Assembly (NCBI GenBank): GCA_005765155.1
Contig: VCCP01000001.1
Location: forward strand, 6,262,001 to 6,326,000
Direction of reading: 5' to 3'
DNA: 64,000 nucleotides
From: Zelopaecilomyces penicillatus
Taxonomy: Eukaryota; Ascomycota; Sordariomycetes; Hypocreales; Pseudodiploosporaceae
A program made the position numbers and the translations under genes. A model generated the notes under the pieces. The model saw only the letters and a program-made list of their open reading frames with translations. It searched no databases and was not told where the DNA came from. Below, in pieces: positions 44,341 to 55,369 of this stretch (the stretch's first letter is position 1; each line of letters opens with the position of its first letter).

Positions 44341-44355
44341 GGGTGGGTGGGTGGG
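44341..44355 (+). repeat. GGGT repeat, potential G-quadruplex
   Basis: Four G3 runs separated by single T fit the canonical quadruplex pattern. A similar run with three G3 tracts lies at 61413-61423. Confidence 0.65.
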
Positions 44356-45713
44356 TGCTCTTTCGTTCGTTGTTGTGTGGTTATGGACAATGTACAATGT
44401 ACGATCAAACGGGTCCAATGGCGATGGTGGTGAGGATGGATCAATGAATAGTAGATCGGGGATGGATGTAAATCATGTCACGAGAAGTCCACTGGGTGGG
44501 TGGTGTGGTGGGCTTTTCGCATCCGTGCCTTCAATGGCTTGCTTACCTAGATGGTAATAGTTAGCACCTGCCCACCCAGGCTGTAGACCACTGTAAATTA
44601 CCTACAATACTGTGCAAAATGTTTTGCTCCAACGCTGCAATTACCTCCTCTACTAGGCCAACTGAGCAAGTTACATGTGCCTTTAGCAGGACCTTTGACG
44701 AATCCAACATCTGTGCGCGTACCTGTCCGTAGTTCATTAGGGTAGGTGCTAACTGGGCAGAAGAACAGCCTTGGTCAGGAATGCAACTCTAAGGGGAGGG
44801 GATTGGACAAGAGACATCCTGCTAGAGACGCTGTCCAATGCCGAAACGGAGGAGACAGAAATGAGAGTCAGTTAGAGGCCATTGGATTGGATGCGCCAGC
44901 GCTGTCACAACATCATTTGATGCTGGATGGTGCTTGCATTGCATCGCAGCGCATTGCATGGCTCCATCTGGGTATTTGTAGCAGGTACATTGGTCGCTTA
45001 GTACCTGCAAAGCACAGGCTCAGTACACAGGACCCCCACTATCACTGCTGTTACTGACTGCATCTCGCGGAGGAAGGCGCAAGGGAGGAGCTTCTTCGGC
45101 GCGGAGAGGATGGATGGATAATGTTCACTGAGAATTTTCCTCTCTCTTCTTTTCTTTTTTCTTCCGCTTTCTTCCTGTTTGCCCACTGTGTCTCTCTCCG
45201 AAGAACGCAACCGCCAATCGCTCTGGTGTGGCGCAGAGCTGGACACATGGATGTTCCCAGTCAATACAGGCCGTGGCATATAAGCTGCATGTGCTTGTTG
45301 TACTTACCTAGCAGGCGGGACTGATGGAACAAGAAACATGATACCCGAGTAATGGAGCAGGTTTGAGGGTATCAGTGAATCCTACTCTACTTGGCTGTGT
45401 CTTGTTCAGTCCTTTTTCTGAGCATCCTAGCGCCATATGCGACATCATACCATGCCTCGCTCTGTAAAGGTAGTTATCGACCGATACATAAGGTACCTAT
45501 CGAATTACTGACACAATCGACCACTCCTTTGTCCGCCACACTCGGGAGTCACATCCCCCATTCAGCACCCAGCCGGCACAACCATGATTACATGATGCAG
45601 CCTAGTGTGTGTCCGTCCTGATGGCTCAATATTACTGACCTGTCGCTACACACTTTCTCGGAGGAGGCGGCGCGACGGGGCGTTACATGTTGTCAAAACA
45701 GGCATGGTGGCAA

Positions 45714-45729
45714 CCCCCCCCCCCCCCCC
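45714..45729. repeat. C16 homopolymer
   Basis: A run of about 16 C in non-coding DNA; exact length may be affected by sequencing. Confidence 0.7.
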
Positions 45730-45889
45730 AAACTCCACAGTACCTGAACAGCATGTGCAGGGCTTCTCCAGAGCTTCCCCAGAGCACTCTGGGGCTCTCT
45801 GTTGTGCCGGGCTCAACGGCTGAGACGTGCCATCGCCTGCAGCACATCCAGGTACCAGTGAGGTACAGGCCCACAAGCCCTGGCAAGGT

Positions 45890-45967
45890 TCTCTGACAAG
45901 ACCCCGACAAGGCCCTGACAAGACCATGACGAGGCCCCTAAAAAGACCCTGGCGAGGCCCTCGCCGG
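45890..45967. repeat. 11-bp degenerate tandem repeat
   Basis: Seven successive units of the type ACCCTGACAAG (one is 12 bp), diverging to GCCCTCGCCGG at the end. The period is about one helical turn. No coding sense is visible. Confidence 0.7.
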
Positions 45968-47702
45968 TTTTCCTTCTCTGTTGATATCTGCAGCTGTTGG
46001 TCTGAATGATATCAAATTATTATGGAACAATCATCGGCCAACAACACCAAACTGGAAACCAAACAACTCCCAAGTCGAGCCCTGTCGACGTCGGCTGCAA
46101 CCTCATCTGCACCACCTCATGATGCCTTACCTGCCCCATTCTGTGACATCCCGTCCTGCAGCAGCCTTCTGGAACCTGGAGAGAAACAAAAAGACCTGGC
46201 CTGAGCACGGCTACTGCTACTTGCTTGCTGCTTCTGCCCGTTCTCTGGCTTGCTCTCCAGTTTTATGTCGTAGCGCTTGTTGCCTGGCATCGCTTGTCAA
46301 ATAATTGCCGGCTCACGATTGCATTCGCTGGTTCATGGTTCTAGCCAGGCTGTTGTGACGATGAGGGATGTAACGTGCAAAAGGAAGGGGAGGGGGCAAA
46401 GGGGGGGTTGTGAAACCGCAACATAACCATCGACAGTGTCTTGACCCCCAACAAGGGCAGATGTGCCCGACGATGCAAGTATTGGATTCCTAGTCTATCT
46501 GGTTTGTTCCTGCAAAGGCCATCCATGTACGGGGGCTTAGAGGGTCCGGACACTCGTATCGGAAAACAAAACCAAAACAATACTCTATACCAAAAAGAAA
46601 GATTAATAAGAGAAACAAAAGATTCCGTCAGACGGACGGCCATGGATCCATGGAACTGGCTGCCTTTCACGTACGTCCGTCCACTCTCGGGTTCTTATCA
46701 AAAAGAAATAGTACTAGGGTAAATGGTGAGTCTCGAGGCCGCAATAGGCACATATCGCCGTGGTTCAAAGCGTCTGTGCATTCAACCACACCTAGCTGTG
46801 CCGTGGACGTGCGCGTAGAACAAATATTCACTTGTCTAGAAAATTTTAGGTAGTCTTTGCACTTTCATTCACAGACAGCTAAGTCTACGCTAAATAGCGT
46901 CTACTCACGCTCTTACTGTGTAAAGTACCTGCGTCTTACTTGTAACAACTTGGTCCAACATTACTGGATGAACGTGCTTGCATACTAATGTATGCAGCTC
47001 ACGCAAGGGGTGCATCTTAGGGTACCACGTAGTACCTCAGTAGTTATTAGTACTCACTTTTCTTCACCGCGTAAAGTAAATGCTTTTTCACCATCCACTG
47101 TCTTTCTTTCTCGCCCAATCGTGTGAAACCTACATTTTTTTTTCTTAATTTGCAATCCTATAATTACTTTCATCAAGTTTATGAACACATGTAAGTCCAA
47201 GTCAGTTCTTGCCATGTCTCTTGAGTTGTATTATGGGGCGAAACATGTTGCATTGATACAACTACTGTATCAACTAAGAGTTCGCGCCTCCTTTCCACCA
47301 TCTTTTCGTCTATGGAATTACCTCGCTGTAGGTGCTTAACGGCAGATATCACAAAGTTGTGTTTTATCTTACGCGATTTTCTCATTACCCTGTTTTTATG
47401 AAGCCAAAACCTGCCGTCGCTCGAAAAATACCGACAGTATAGGAAAATGCTCATGTCACAATTGCTCGCATTATTTTTTAAAAATCTGAAACAATACATC
47501 AGGAGGGGGGTAATCCATTGAACCAACAAGGAGTCCCTAGAGAATATAGTCAAGACATTGTTTCCAATGACTAAGATCAGCCGAATACTACTGTACACAG
47601 CAGGCCTCGGTTTGGGCCTAAAATCCTTTCGAGTAGCAGCAGCAATGCAATCCTTGGTGACGCCATCTCCCACTCGTCAATCTGCATTAATATACCCACT
47701 CA

Positions 47703-50473
47703 TCAAGCTCCGTGGTCGATCGTTGCAACGTCGGGATATCTCAGGTCCGCGTGTTCTTCTAGAAACTCCATCCACTTTTTAAGAAACTTGCTACCCCTGA
47801 GAGAGACCCAGTCAGTAAAAGGCAGTATTACACGTTGAATATATGTGTACAATGAAAGCTCCTCCTCGAGGCGATGTTTCAGCCCTGTTCATGCAGAAGT
47901 CATTGAAGCAGGCAGGACCTGAGACGGAGTTTGGAAAAGAATTGACAGGTGACGACAACAACAAAAAAAACAAGCCCACAACACGGTGAAGTGAAAGGTT
48001 CTACAATCCTGTCCACATCACAATGAAGAGGGGACAAAGAAGAAAAAAAAAAAAAAAAAAAAAAAAAAGAGTAAAACAAAAAAAAAGGTAGGGGTGTCCG
48101 GCTTACCTCTTCACCGTTTCCGAGTCTCCAATAACTGTGAGAGATCGTTTTGGCCGGGTCATAGCGACTGTTTGTGTGCATTAACAACCAATTTCTTCCA
48201 CCATCCAACCTTCTACATCCTGGCTTACCATTCAGTCGTCTCTTCTCCCCCAGGAAACCCACCTCCCCTTCAGGGTTACTCCGCACGAGACTAACAATCA
48301 CAGCTTCCTTCTCTCGTCCCTGAAAACCGTCGACACTGCCTAGTTCAATTCCGGGGAAACGTTCCTTCAATGCTGAAAGGGCAGCCAGCTACGTAATTTC
48401 CAACACTAGACGTCAGTTGACGATCCCCCCCCCCTAAAAAAAAGCCCAATGGGGGCAGGCATGCGGGAAGGAAACCTTTGTCATCGGAAAGCCATACCTG
48501 AGCGTTGTATGGTGTCACAACTGCAATGTCTTCGGGCCGCACTCCGGCATTCACAAGCTGTCCCACGTGCTGACGTACCAATGCCGCCTCCATCGCATTG
48601 CTTTTACTCTCCCCGTGCAGGCTTCCCCTGCCTTTCTTCGGGTTTTCTTTATCATCCTCCTCGTTTCGTTCAGGAAAGTCGCCTCCCTGTGTGTCGATAA
48701 AGATGAGGGGCTCGTTGGTGTCCTCGCAATCAACTACCTCGTAGTCCATGTCCTTGAGTAGGCGAGCCTTGACTGCATCCGCTGCAATGAGCTTAGATTC
48801 GTACAGTTCGTCCGAGGGAAATCGCATTATTGTCTCGTGCATACGATACTGTGTCGTGAGCATTCGCTTGATTGACGGCCCGTAGAGAGCCAGCAGCCGG
48901 TCAAAGAGGGTGGTCTCCAGACTCATTCCCCGGATTGGTTTCAGAGCTTCCGTAGACTTCATTTCGACTTTTGAGTTGAGAGACTTGATGGTTGGGGGTA
49001 GTTGTAAGTGGTCGCCGGCACAAACAGCTTTCTTAGCTGAAAGGAGAGGGACCCAGCATTGAGCCTCGAGCGCCTGACTTGCCTCATCAATGATGACAAC
49101 GTCAAATTCTTCATTTCTGAGCTGGAAGCCCCCAGCTCCATGGAGTGTGGCAAGAATAACCTTACTTCCCCTTACCAGATTGCTCACGCAATTTCGTTCT
49201 CTCTCGCGATACTCCTTTCTCAGTTCCTTCAAGTCGCCATATATGGCCCTTCGCTCCCTACCACTCTTCGTCTTCTTAATCGAGGCCTGTTTGGCATCCA
49301 TTTCAGAGCGCACATCCTTCACGATGGACCCTGCTTCAGAAGTCTGGGTCAGTACATCTAAGGAGTGATTAACGACCGAGGGCAGTAGACGCGCCGGATG
49401 CCCAAGTCGCAGGATCGGTATTTTGTGAGGCGATAGTCGTTCTACAATGTTGTCAACAGAGATATTTGATGGTCCACATACGAGGACTCTTTGTTGACGC
49501 TTGATCATTTGAAGAATCAGCTCTATTAATGTGTGCGTCTTGCCTGTCTAAACCATATTAGCCTCTCCGCAACGGATCTAGGACAAGAGTTACACAAGTA
49601 AATCCCAAGTTTGGAACTAATTTGACTTACTCCTGGGGGACCATGAATTAAAGCAACCTCCCGGGAAGCTAGCGCAAAACGAATGGCGTCCTTTTGGGAG
49701 TCGTTGAGAGAAGGGTCTATCCATTCTATGTTGCCGATGTCTGAGTCCGCGCTCAAGTCTGATGCAACCGGGGATGGACTCGACAATCCAAACAGAACTC
49801 GAACAAAGCTCGAGTACTCGGCCTCGTTCATTTTCTGCAGTTTATCCATTGTCTGATTCATGCTAAAGTTGACATGAGTGATCATATCAGTAAAGGCTTA
49901 TCCATGATGTGACACGTCTGAACAAGTACTACCCAACCAGAGCTCGTAGAATCGGACAGGATAGAGAAGTAAAAATGCGGAAAGCAGACAGAAAGCATAC
50001 CGTCGATATGTAACCTCATCTGCCAGCTTCACCATCCACACTCTCCCTGAAAACGCAACCTCATCTTTCCCGTCATCTAGTGCGATGCTCACGGCTGTCT
50101 TCTGAACTTTAGTCACGACACCACGTCCGCCCTTCTTCTCCAGTTCCTTGACCTCCCTCTTCTTGGCGCTTCCTGCGGGCTGTTCGGCCACCAGGACAAT
50201 ATCCCCCGTGCGGACACCATGCTCGGGAAGCTCTCCGCTGCTGGATGTTGCACCATCGGGGCTTAGCTCCAGGACGGTTCGCCCACCGAGGCCGGTGCGC
50301 TGCGAGGAGATGACGAGGTTTGTGATTGCAAGGCCGGCTCGCTGTAGGCCTGTGGGACTGTGGTTGGATATGAGGCTGCTGGTCTCTTGGATCTCGCTCT
50401 GAAGCTCCTGGTCCAAAAGGGCAAGCTGGGTAGCTGCGAAGGATGGGACATCTAAGGGTTCTTTGGCCGGCAT
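47703..50473 (-). CDS. HCS1: SF1 DNA/RNA helicase, Hcs1/SMUBP2 type
   Basis: Six exons on the minus strand: 50473-50001, 49862-49631, 49547-48498, 48388-48229, 48167-48107 and 47796-47703, encoding 689 residues. The N-terminus (VPSFAATQLALLDQELQSEI) and SH3-like 1B region are those of Hcs1. Helicase motifs are GPPGTGKTHT (Walker A, interrupted by intron 2), DEASQALEAQ, GDHLQLPPTI, QYRMHE, TPYNAQ, DGFQGREKE (motif V) and NVAMTRPKRSLTVIGD (motif VI, split by intron 4). Hcs1 is a 5'-3' helicase first found with DNA polymerase alpha; the human relative IGHMBP2 works on ribosomes. Intron 5 (47797-48106) is unusually long at 310 nt and contains an A26 run (plus strand). The gene is third in a same-strand run after DPH6 and the DUF202 gene. 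Confidence 0.93.
48043..48068. repeat. A26 homopolymer in HCS1 intron 5
   Basis: Twenty-six A on the plus strand, so a U26 run in the HCS1 pre-mRNA, about 40 nt after the donor. Confidence 0.75.
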
Positions 50474-50996
50474 GGTATAGAGTAACCCCGGTACGGACAA
50501 GAAAGTCAATTGCCAGAGAAATATCTACCACATAGATAGTTCGTCTATCCAAGTGTAGCTTAGCCGGTAGGAATTTTCGCCAGTTGTTGGGTGATATGTG
50601 AACGAAAGTGAGTCTGGTAAGTCTGAAGAACCCCACCATCCAAATCCGATTCTCATTGCTTGCTTAGAGCCCCCCGCATACGTCACAGGCAAAATACCAT
50701 AGCTTCAATCACAATTGGTTTGTGGGAGCTCGGAAGAAAATAGTGCTTTACACAAATCGAAGTTGTACTGAAAAGTAAATGCAAGTATCTATAGATAAAG
50801 CCCGCTTGTGGCTTCTAGTCTCATGAATCCTTTGTCGCTGTTTGTCAAACATGGCCCGCTCCAGCAGCATCAAGTGCATACAACAACGCCTTACTCGACC
50901 CAACTGCTATTTACACACAAGTGTATATATACGCAAGACATATAAAAGAATATTACAATACAACCAACCAGTTCTATCTGGCTGGGTAGTATATAC
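50474..50996. other. HCS1 promoter and 3' region of DUF202 gene
   Basis: About 520 bp between two genes in tandem on the minus strand. AT-rich near 50925-50965. No other gene is visible. Confidence 0.6.
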
Positions 50997-52140
50997 CTAC
51001 AGTTCATCATCTGTTGGATGAATGACAATCACCACAACTAGGGACAACAACATGAGGGCCAAAGCTACAAAGGCCATGATAAGAATGGTCCCTCGACTCG
51101 CAGGGAACTTGCCCTTGAGAATCCATTCTTGACCATGGAAATAGCGCTTGCACCCCAGCAGCAAGGTCAGTATGCTGATACCCAGAAACGTCGCCCCCAA
51201 CGGCTTGCCCATGTGCCGCAGAGTCGCCCGGTCCATGCCGCCACCCGCATTGCCGACTGCGTGGCTTTTAGGGTCGGATATGGTCGTGTTGAGCCGGAAG
51301 AGCTGTGTCACAGCGATGCCGATCGATGCAAAGGCAAGGGAGGTTCTCAGCCAGGCAAGAAATGTTCGCTCTGTAATATCACAGCCCCGGACGGCCCAGT
51401 CAGCACTCGGTTATCAACAACTCCACAATCGCCATCCGTAGCTTCGAAGAAAGGGCTATCTTGGCAAATTTGACTTTGACGTACCCAGAGCGAGATGATC
51501 TCGCGCTACACTCCCCTTATTCTCCAGCTCGATGGACTGGAACTTGGCCAGATGCCGCTTCCACCCCGGTTGCGGTGGCTCTGTCGCCGGCGCCTCGTCA
51601 GCCCCAGGATTCTGTGTGGTCTTTGGTGCTGGGGTTTCCGTTTGTGGCTTCCTGCTATATGCCGACTTTCTGGATCTTGACCTGCTATCGGCCATGTGCA
51701 ACGCCTGGTAATTGTGTCCGGAGCCGCGCGAGACAATTCCCGTTGTCTCGTCAGGTTGCCTCCGGGGGCCGTCCCGTTCTTGAGGCGAGGATTGTCGCCG
51801 GATGGTATTCAATGAGTCGGGATCCATGCTCGATGCTCGATGCAGCGCTGTCTATTTTCACGCCCAGCAAAGTTAGCCGACATGTTCAGCACTCCAGCAG
51901 CACATGCTGGATCCGATGCTTTAACAAATAGAGATCCGGCATCTTTTCGTCGCGGAAAAGGCGCCCAGAGTTATTTATGCAACAGGTGATGTAGCTTACC
52001 TCGAGGATTTCATTGATGCGCTCGCCGGTTGACAGGCTTCGATGCTGCAGCCCGACGCCAGATAGGGTCCGGCTCGGCTGGGTCAAAGGACCTGCAGCCT
52101 CGCCGTCCATTGTCACTGGGGTGTTTGTCTCACTTGGCAT
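50997..52140 (-). CDS. DUF202 membrane protein
   Basis: Exons 52140-52000, 51851-51485 and 51370-50997 (minus strand) encode 293 residues. A disordered N-terminal half (Ser/Arg/Pro-rich) precedes the DUF202 motif ARDHLALERTFLAWLRTSLAF, itself interrupted by intron 2 (51371-51484), and three hydrophobic segments: LRTSLAFASIGIAVTQL, GATFLGISILTLLLGC and ILIMAFVALALMLLSLVVVI. The family is found in bacteria and fungi and resembles the membrane part of vacuolar transporter chaperones, but its role is unsettled. Intron 1 (51852-51999) has GTAAGC and GCTAAC. Start alternatives are the ATG at 52110, which has a better context, and the ATG at 51827 inside exon 2. Confidence 0.8.
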
Positions 52141-52930
52141 GTGGAGAATACATGAGCTGTGTCGGGTGTGAATGGCGTGCTTCAAGCCCAGCTTTAGCAA
52201 CAATTGCCATCTTTGGCCTCGAAGTAGGTTACGGGGTATAGAGGTGAGAAACGTCCACTGGCAGAGGGCATGAAACCGTCGCTAAGCTAGAAAGGTTGCA
52301 GGAGGGTGTTACGCTACGCAGGCCACGGGATCACGTCATGGCGCCAGAATTGCAGATCTGCGAACCATCACAGTGCAAAGGTCAATGCTTAATCTATTCC
52401 CTACCACCTGCAATGGAACATCGACAATCTGACAAGAAGGAGACAAATATTAGTGAACTTCTAAACAGAAGTCCTCAAAGATTTCACTGCCTACCCGCCT
52501 ACCCGCCTACTTTTACGATATTCAACAGCTACGAGCATGGTGCCATGGTGCAATTGGATGATGGCGGGGTGGATGTGCTAGTCATTGATCAACCACCAAG
52601 GACGGAGAAAGGATGCAGACCAGAGGAAAAGTAATAATTGTATGAAATTACTTTCCCCGTCCATTCACTAAAATCGTCGCGAAATCCTTGTACTGGGCTT
52701 TCCAACCGTCCACTGCCGAGGCCAAGTGTAATGCGATGGAGTGTCATCAAATCATCTTGTCATGGAGCTACTAAACCTCCATCAAGATGTGGTTATCATT
52801 TCATTCAATGGAATTCAGTCTCTATGGCGCCAAGAAGCCAACAGATAAAACATCGCTCTTGGCACGCATCACACTGTCAAGCCCACGAACTGCCTGCACG
52901 CCTTGTAGGGACATATTTATCTGGTTATAA
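52141..52930. other. DUF202 promoter and DPH6 3' region
   Basis: About 790 bp without a supported gene. The CCCGCCTACCCGCCTAC duplication near 52494-52511 is a short direct repeat. Confidence 0.55.
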
Positions 52931-55369
52931 TCAGGTAGATGACTGAAATGACGTTCTGTACAGGGCAATGCACCCTAGCCTTTCTCTGTTGGAAGACCAA
53001 ATTGAACGGCACGGAATGACCGCAAACGATGACAAGTCGTCCCGACCAGGTTCATACCAGGGATTATTCCAACTTGACACGTCTAGATATGTCAAGTTAG
53101 GAGTTTCTAAGGTAGAAAACGACCCCTCAACCGAAAGTCGTTTAAATGACCCTCGGTAGACAGCTGACATTATCTCTTTGAGGCTATCTAAAGTCGTATC
53201 ATCGAGGATTTCAAGTATTCTGCAAGCCACCGTTGTAAACACTTCAACAGTGTTCGATGAGCGGACAACAGCATGCCAGGTTCTCCAACCTGGTGAGTCG
53301 ACATCAAAGTACTGCAGCATTTCACAGCTGCTCTCGTTGGCCCCTGAAATGCCAGTATGTGCATGCCATTCCACCGTGGACTGTCGAGGTAATGTCTCAA
53401 CCTCAACAGCAAAAACGGGAGGGACGCAGGATTGAGGCTGGTTCTGTTGATGTAGGGTGAAGATTGACCAGTCAGGCAGCTGGGTCTTTGTCTGACCTTG
53501 GCCACTAACGTCAAGGGACATATGTTGCGGGTTGTACTTAAGATCCCAGGGATCTGGGCCGTTTTCATCGTCGTCCTCTTCATTTTCAGGACTTCCATGG
53601 GCGAGATTCCAAGCCAAGCCAGCCAATTTTGCATTGTATTCCATGGCAGCATCGCTGGATGAATGGGAAAAGTACGCAACGGCACTCGTCCAGAACTGTA
53701 CCTTCATCTCTAACCCGATTCTCCATAAATGTTGCAATGCGAGTATGATTTGAAGGCGGAGTGAGTCTTCAGCCAGTCCGGTCGGTAGTAACATTGTGGC
53801 AGGTATTAGGGGGATCTGACCAGCAATATGTATTGTCCTTAATCTGACAGATTCGTTTTGAGCCGTCACAGCAATCCCAACAGCTTGGCTGTATGGTCCG
53901 ATATTCGCTGGCGCCCAGTAGGAACGAGACTGTACATGGAGTCCGGTTCTCTCCGACCTGACTTGGGGCTTAGGTACGGTTAGATGTATCATGATGTTGC
54001 AGCCAGTTGGAAGCAGGTCGCCACATGAGACAGTGACGCGAGATGGCGGGTTTGCTTTAGTAAATAGCTTTCCGTACTCTGTGTTGACACTAGGAAAATC
54101 GGACATGTTACGCAATACTACGAAGGTGTTTGTTATTTGCGAAGCGTCAAGTGAAGCCTGGGACAGCAACTGTCTAATCTTATCCACCAGCCAGATTGTT
54201 TCAGTAGCGATAGAACTATGGTCAGTAGCATCATCAGCTACAATAGTCCAACGGAAAATATCTGAGTAGTTGCCGTCGAGTCGTTTGCGTGCCTTATTCA
54301 ATATGGAAGATTGAGTGGACTCTATAATGGCTAATACCTTGTCCTGAGTCAAGGCAGGATCTAGAACGCTGTTCAGAATAGAATGGAACTTCAGTTCGAG
54401 CAGGTCTGGAACCCGTATAGCCATGGCTGTTTCTGGTTCAAGAGCGCGTGACTTTTCCTCAAGTTCAGCACCACGTAGCATCAGCCAAGTAGAACCTCCA
54501 CCTTCGTTGATGATCTTCCTTCCACAATCAGGGACTGTGATTCTCTTTTTGAATAGATGGGATGGTCCATCTAAGACGATTGTCTCAAACTCGCCGCCTT
54601 CGCCTAGCGCCGCTCCCTCTACTGCGCCAAACTTGCGCAGCGCGCGCTTAATGCGGTCCGCACCAGCAGCGCTCGTCACTGGAGACCATAGATGACCTTC
54701 ATCCAAGCCGGCACTGGCTACTTTGATGATGCGAGCCTCAAGTCCAGCCGCAGCCATATCATTCAGCAGCTGAGTCTCATCCATGGAAACGGACGGTGGA
54801 GGCGGGAGAATGGTGTATTTCCATAGGAAAGCAAGGGGCATCAGGCCAAGCCGTAGTGCAACAGACTCGACTCGAGTGCGCTGGTAGGTCGATAATATAG
54901 CCCCGGAGCATAAAGCATTTGCTTCCGGATGACGGGCCTTGATGGCCTGAAGCAAAGGCAACATAGACTCCGTCTCATCGCTCAACATCGCCTGCGTCGA
55001 TGCACCAGCCGCGTAGTCATAATCACGTTCATGATGCACCGCGGCTCCGAGAATAGGTTGCCGATAGAGGGGCAAGCCCGTGGCCATGGCGTAGAGGGGG
55101 ATGATGTCATGGCCAACAGTCTGATACATGAAGCTATTCATATCTTTTTCGACAGAAGCTGCATCCTGGGCTGGCGGCAGCTTGGAGGACAGCAAACCGG
55201 TGGGCTCTATGAGCTGAACGTCGGTTCTCGAGCCGGCATGCTCGCTGGCTGGAAACAGATTGGCTAGGGCGACGACGCGATGACCATGGTGAAGGCAGTG
55301 CAGCAAATTGAAGAAGCTGTCTTTTCCGCCCGACACCAGCGCGATCACATTCAGACGCTCCGAAGACAT
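52931..55369 (-). CDS. DPH6: Diphthine-ammonia ligase with C-terminal RidA-like domains
   Basis: An intronless gene for 812 residues. The start at 55369 places the ATP pyrophosphatase loop VSGGKDSFF right after the N-terminus, as in the family; an in-frame ATG at 55522 would add 51 residues without family support. The first 250 residues are the Dph6 ligase (GHDIIPLYAMATGLPLYRQP, then GEGGEFETIVLDGP), which adds ammonia to diphthine on elongation factor 2 in the last step of diphthamide making. The rest holds two YjgF/RidA-like stretches (about 330-480 and 500-680, the second starting near SYWAPANIGPYSQAVGI), an arrangement known from yeast Dph6. It is transcribed towards the DUF202 gene. Confidence 0.93.
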   Translation of the reverse strand: MSSERLNVIALVSGGKDSFFNLLHCLHHGHRVVALANLFPASEHAGSRTDVQLIEPTGLLSSKLPPAQDAASVEKDMNSFMYQTVGHDIIPLYAMATGLPLYRQPILGAAVHHERDYDYAAGASTQAMLSDETESMLPLLQAIKARHPEANALCSGAILSTYQRTRVESVALRLGLMPLAFLWKYTILPPPPSVSMDETQLLNDMAAAGLEARIIKVASAGLDEGHLWSPVTSAAGADRIKRALRKFGAVEGAALGEGGEFETIVLDGPSHLFKKRITVPDCGRKIINEGGGSTWLMLRGAELEEKSRALEPETAMAIRVPDLLELKFHSILNSVLDPALTQDKVLAIIESTQSSILNKARKRLDGNYSDIFRWTIVADDATDHSSIATETIWLVDKIRQLLSQASLDASQITNTFVVLRNMSDFPSVNTEYGKLFTKANPPSRVTVSCGDLLPTGCNIMIHLTVPKPQVRSERTGLHVQSRSYWAPANIGPYSQAVGIAVTAQNESVRLRTIHIAGQIPLIPATMLLPTGLAEDSLRLQIILALQHLWRIGLEMKVQFWTSAVAYFSHSSSDAAMEYNAKLAGLAWNLAHGSPENEEDDDENGPDPWDLKYNPQHMSLDVSGQGQTKTQLPDWSIFTLHQQNQPQSCVPPVFAVEVETLPRQSTVEWHAHTGISGANESSCEMLQYFDVDSPGWRTWHAVVRSSNTVEVFTTVACRILEILDDTTLDSLKEIMSAVYRGSFKRLSVEGSFSTLETPNLTYLDVSSWNNPWYEPGRDDLSSFAVIPCRSIWSSNRERLGCIALYRTSFQSST

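Larger units (their letters stand above)
43002..47702. other. 4.7-kb gene-free region
   Basis: Upstream DNA of the 40776-43001 gene plus the 3' side of HCS1. Many short ORFs overlap on both strands; none has a family match, biased codon use or supporting splice sites. It contains a G-rich run (44341-44355), a C16 tract (45714-45729), an 11-bp tandem repeat (45890-45967) and several GTACCT words (45490, 47022-47040). TTTTTCTT-rich sequence lies at 45135-45180. Confidence 0.55.

Noticed and set aside
45391..46304. Cluster of 60-107-codon ORFs
   Set aside because: They overlap on both strands around low-complexity repeats; none shows family features.
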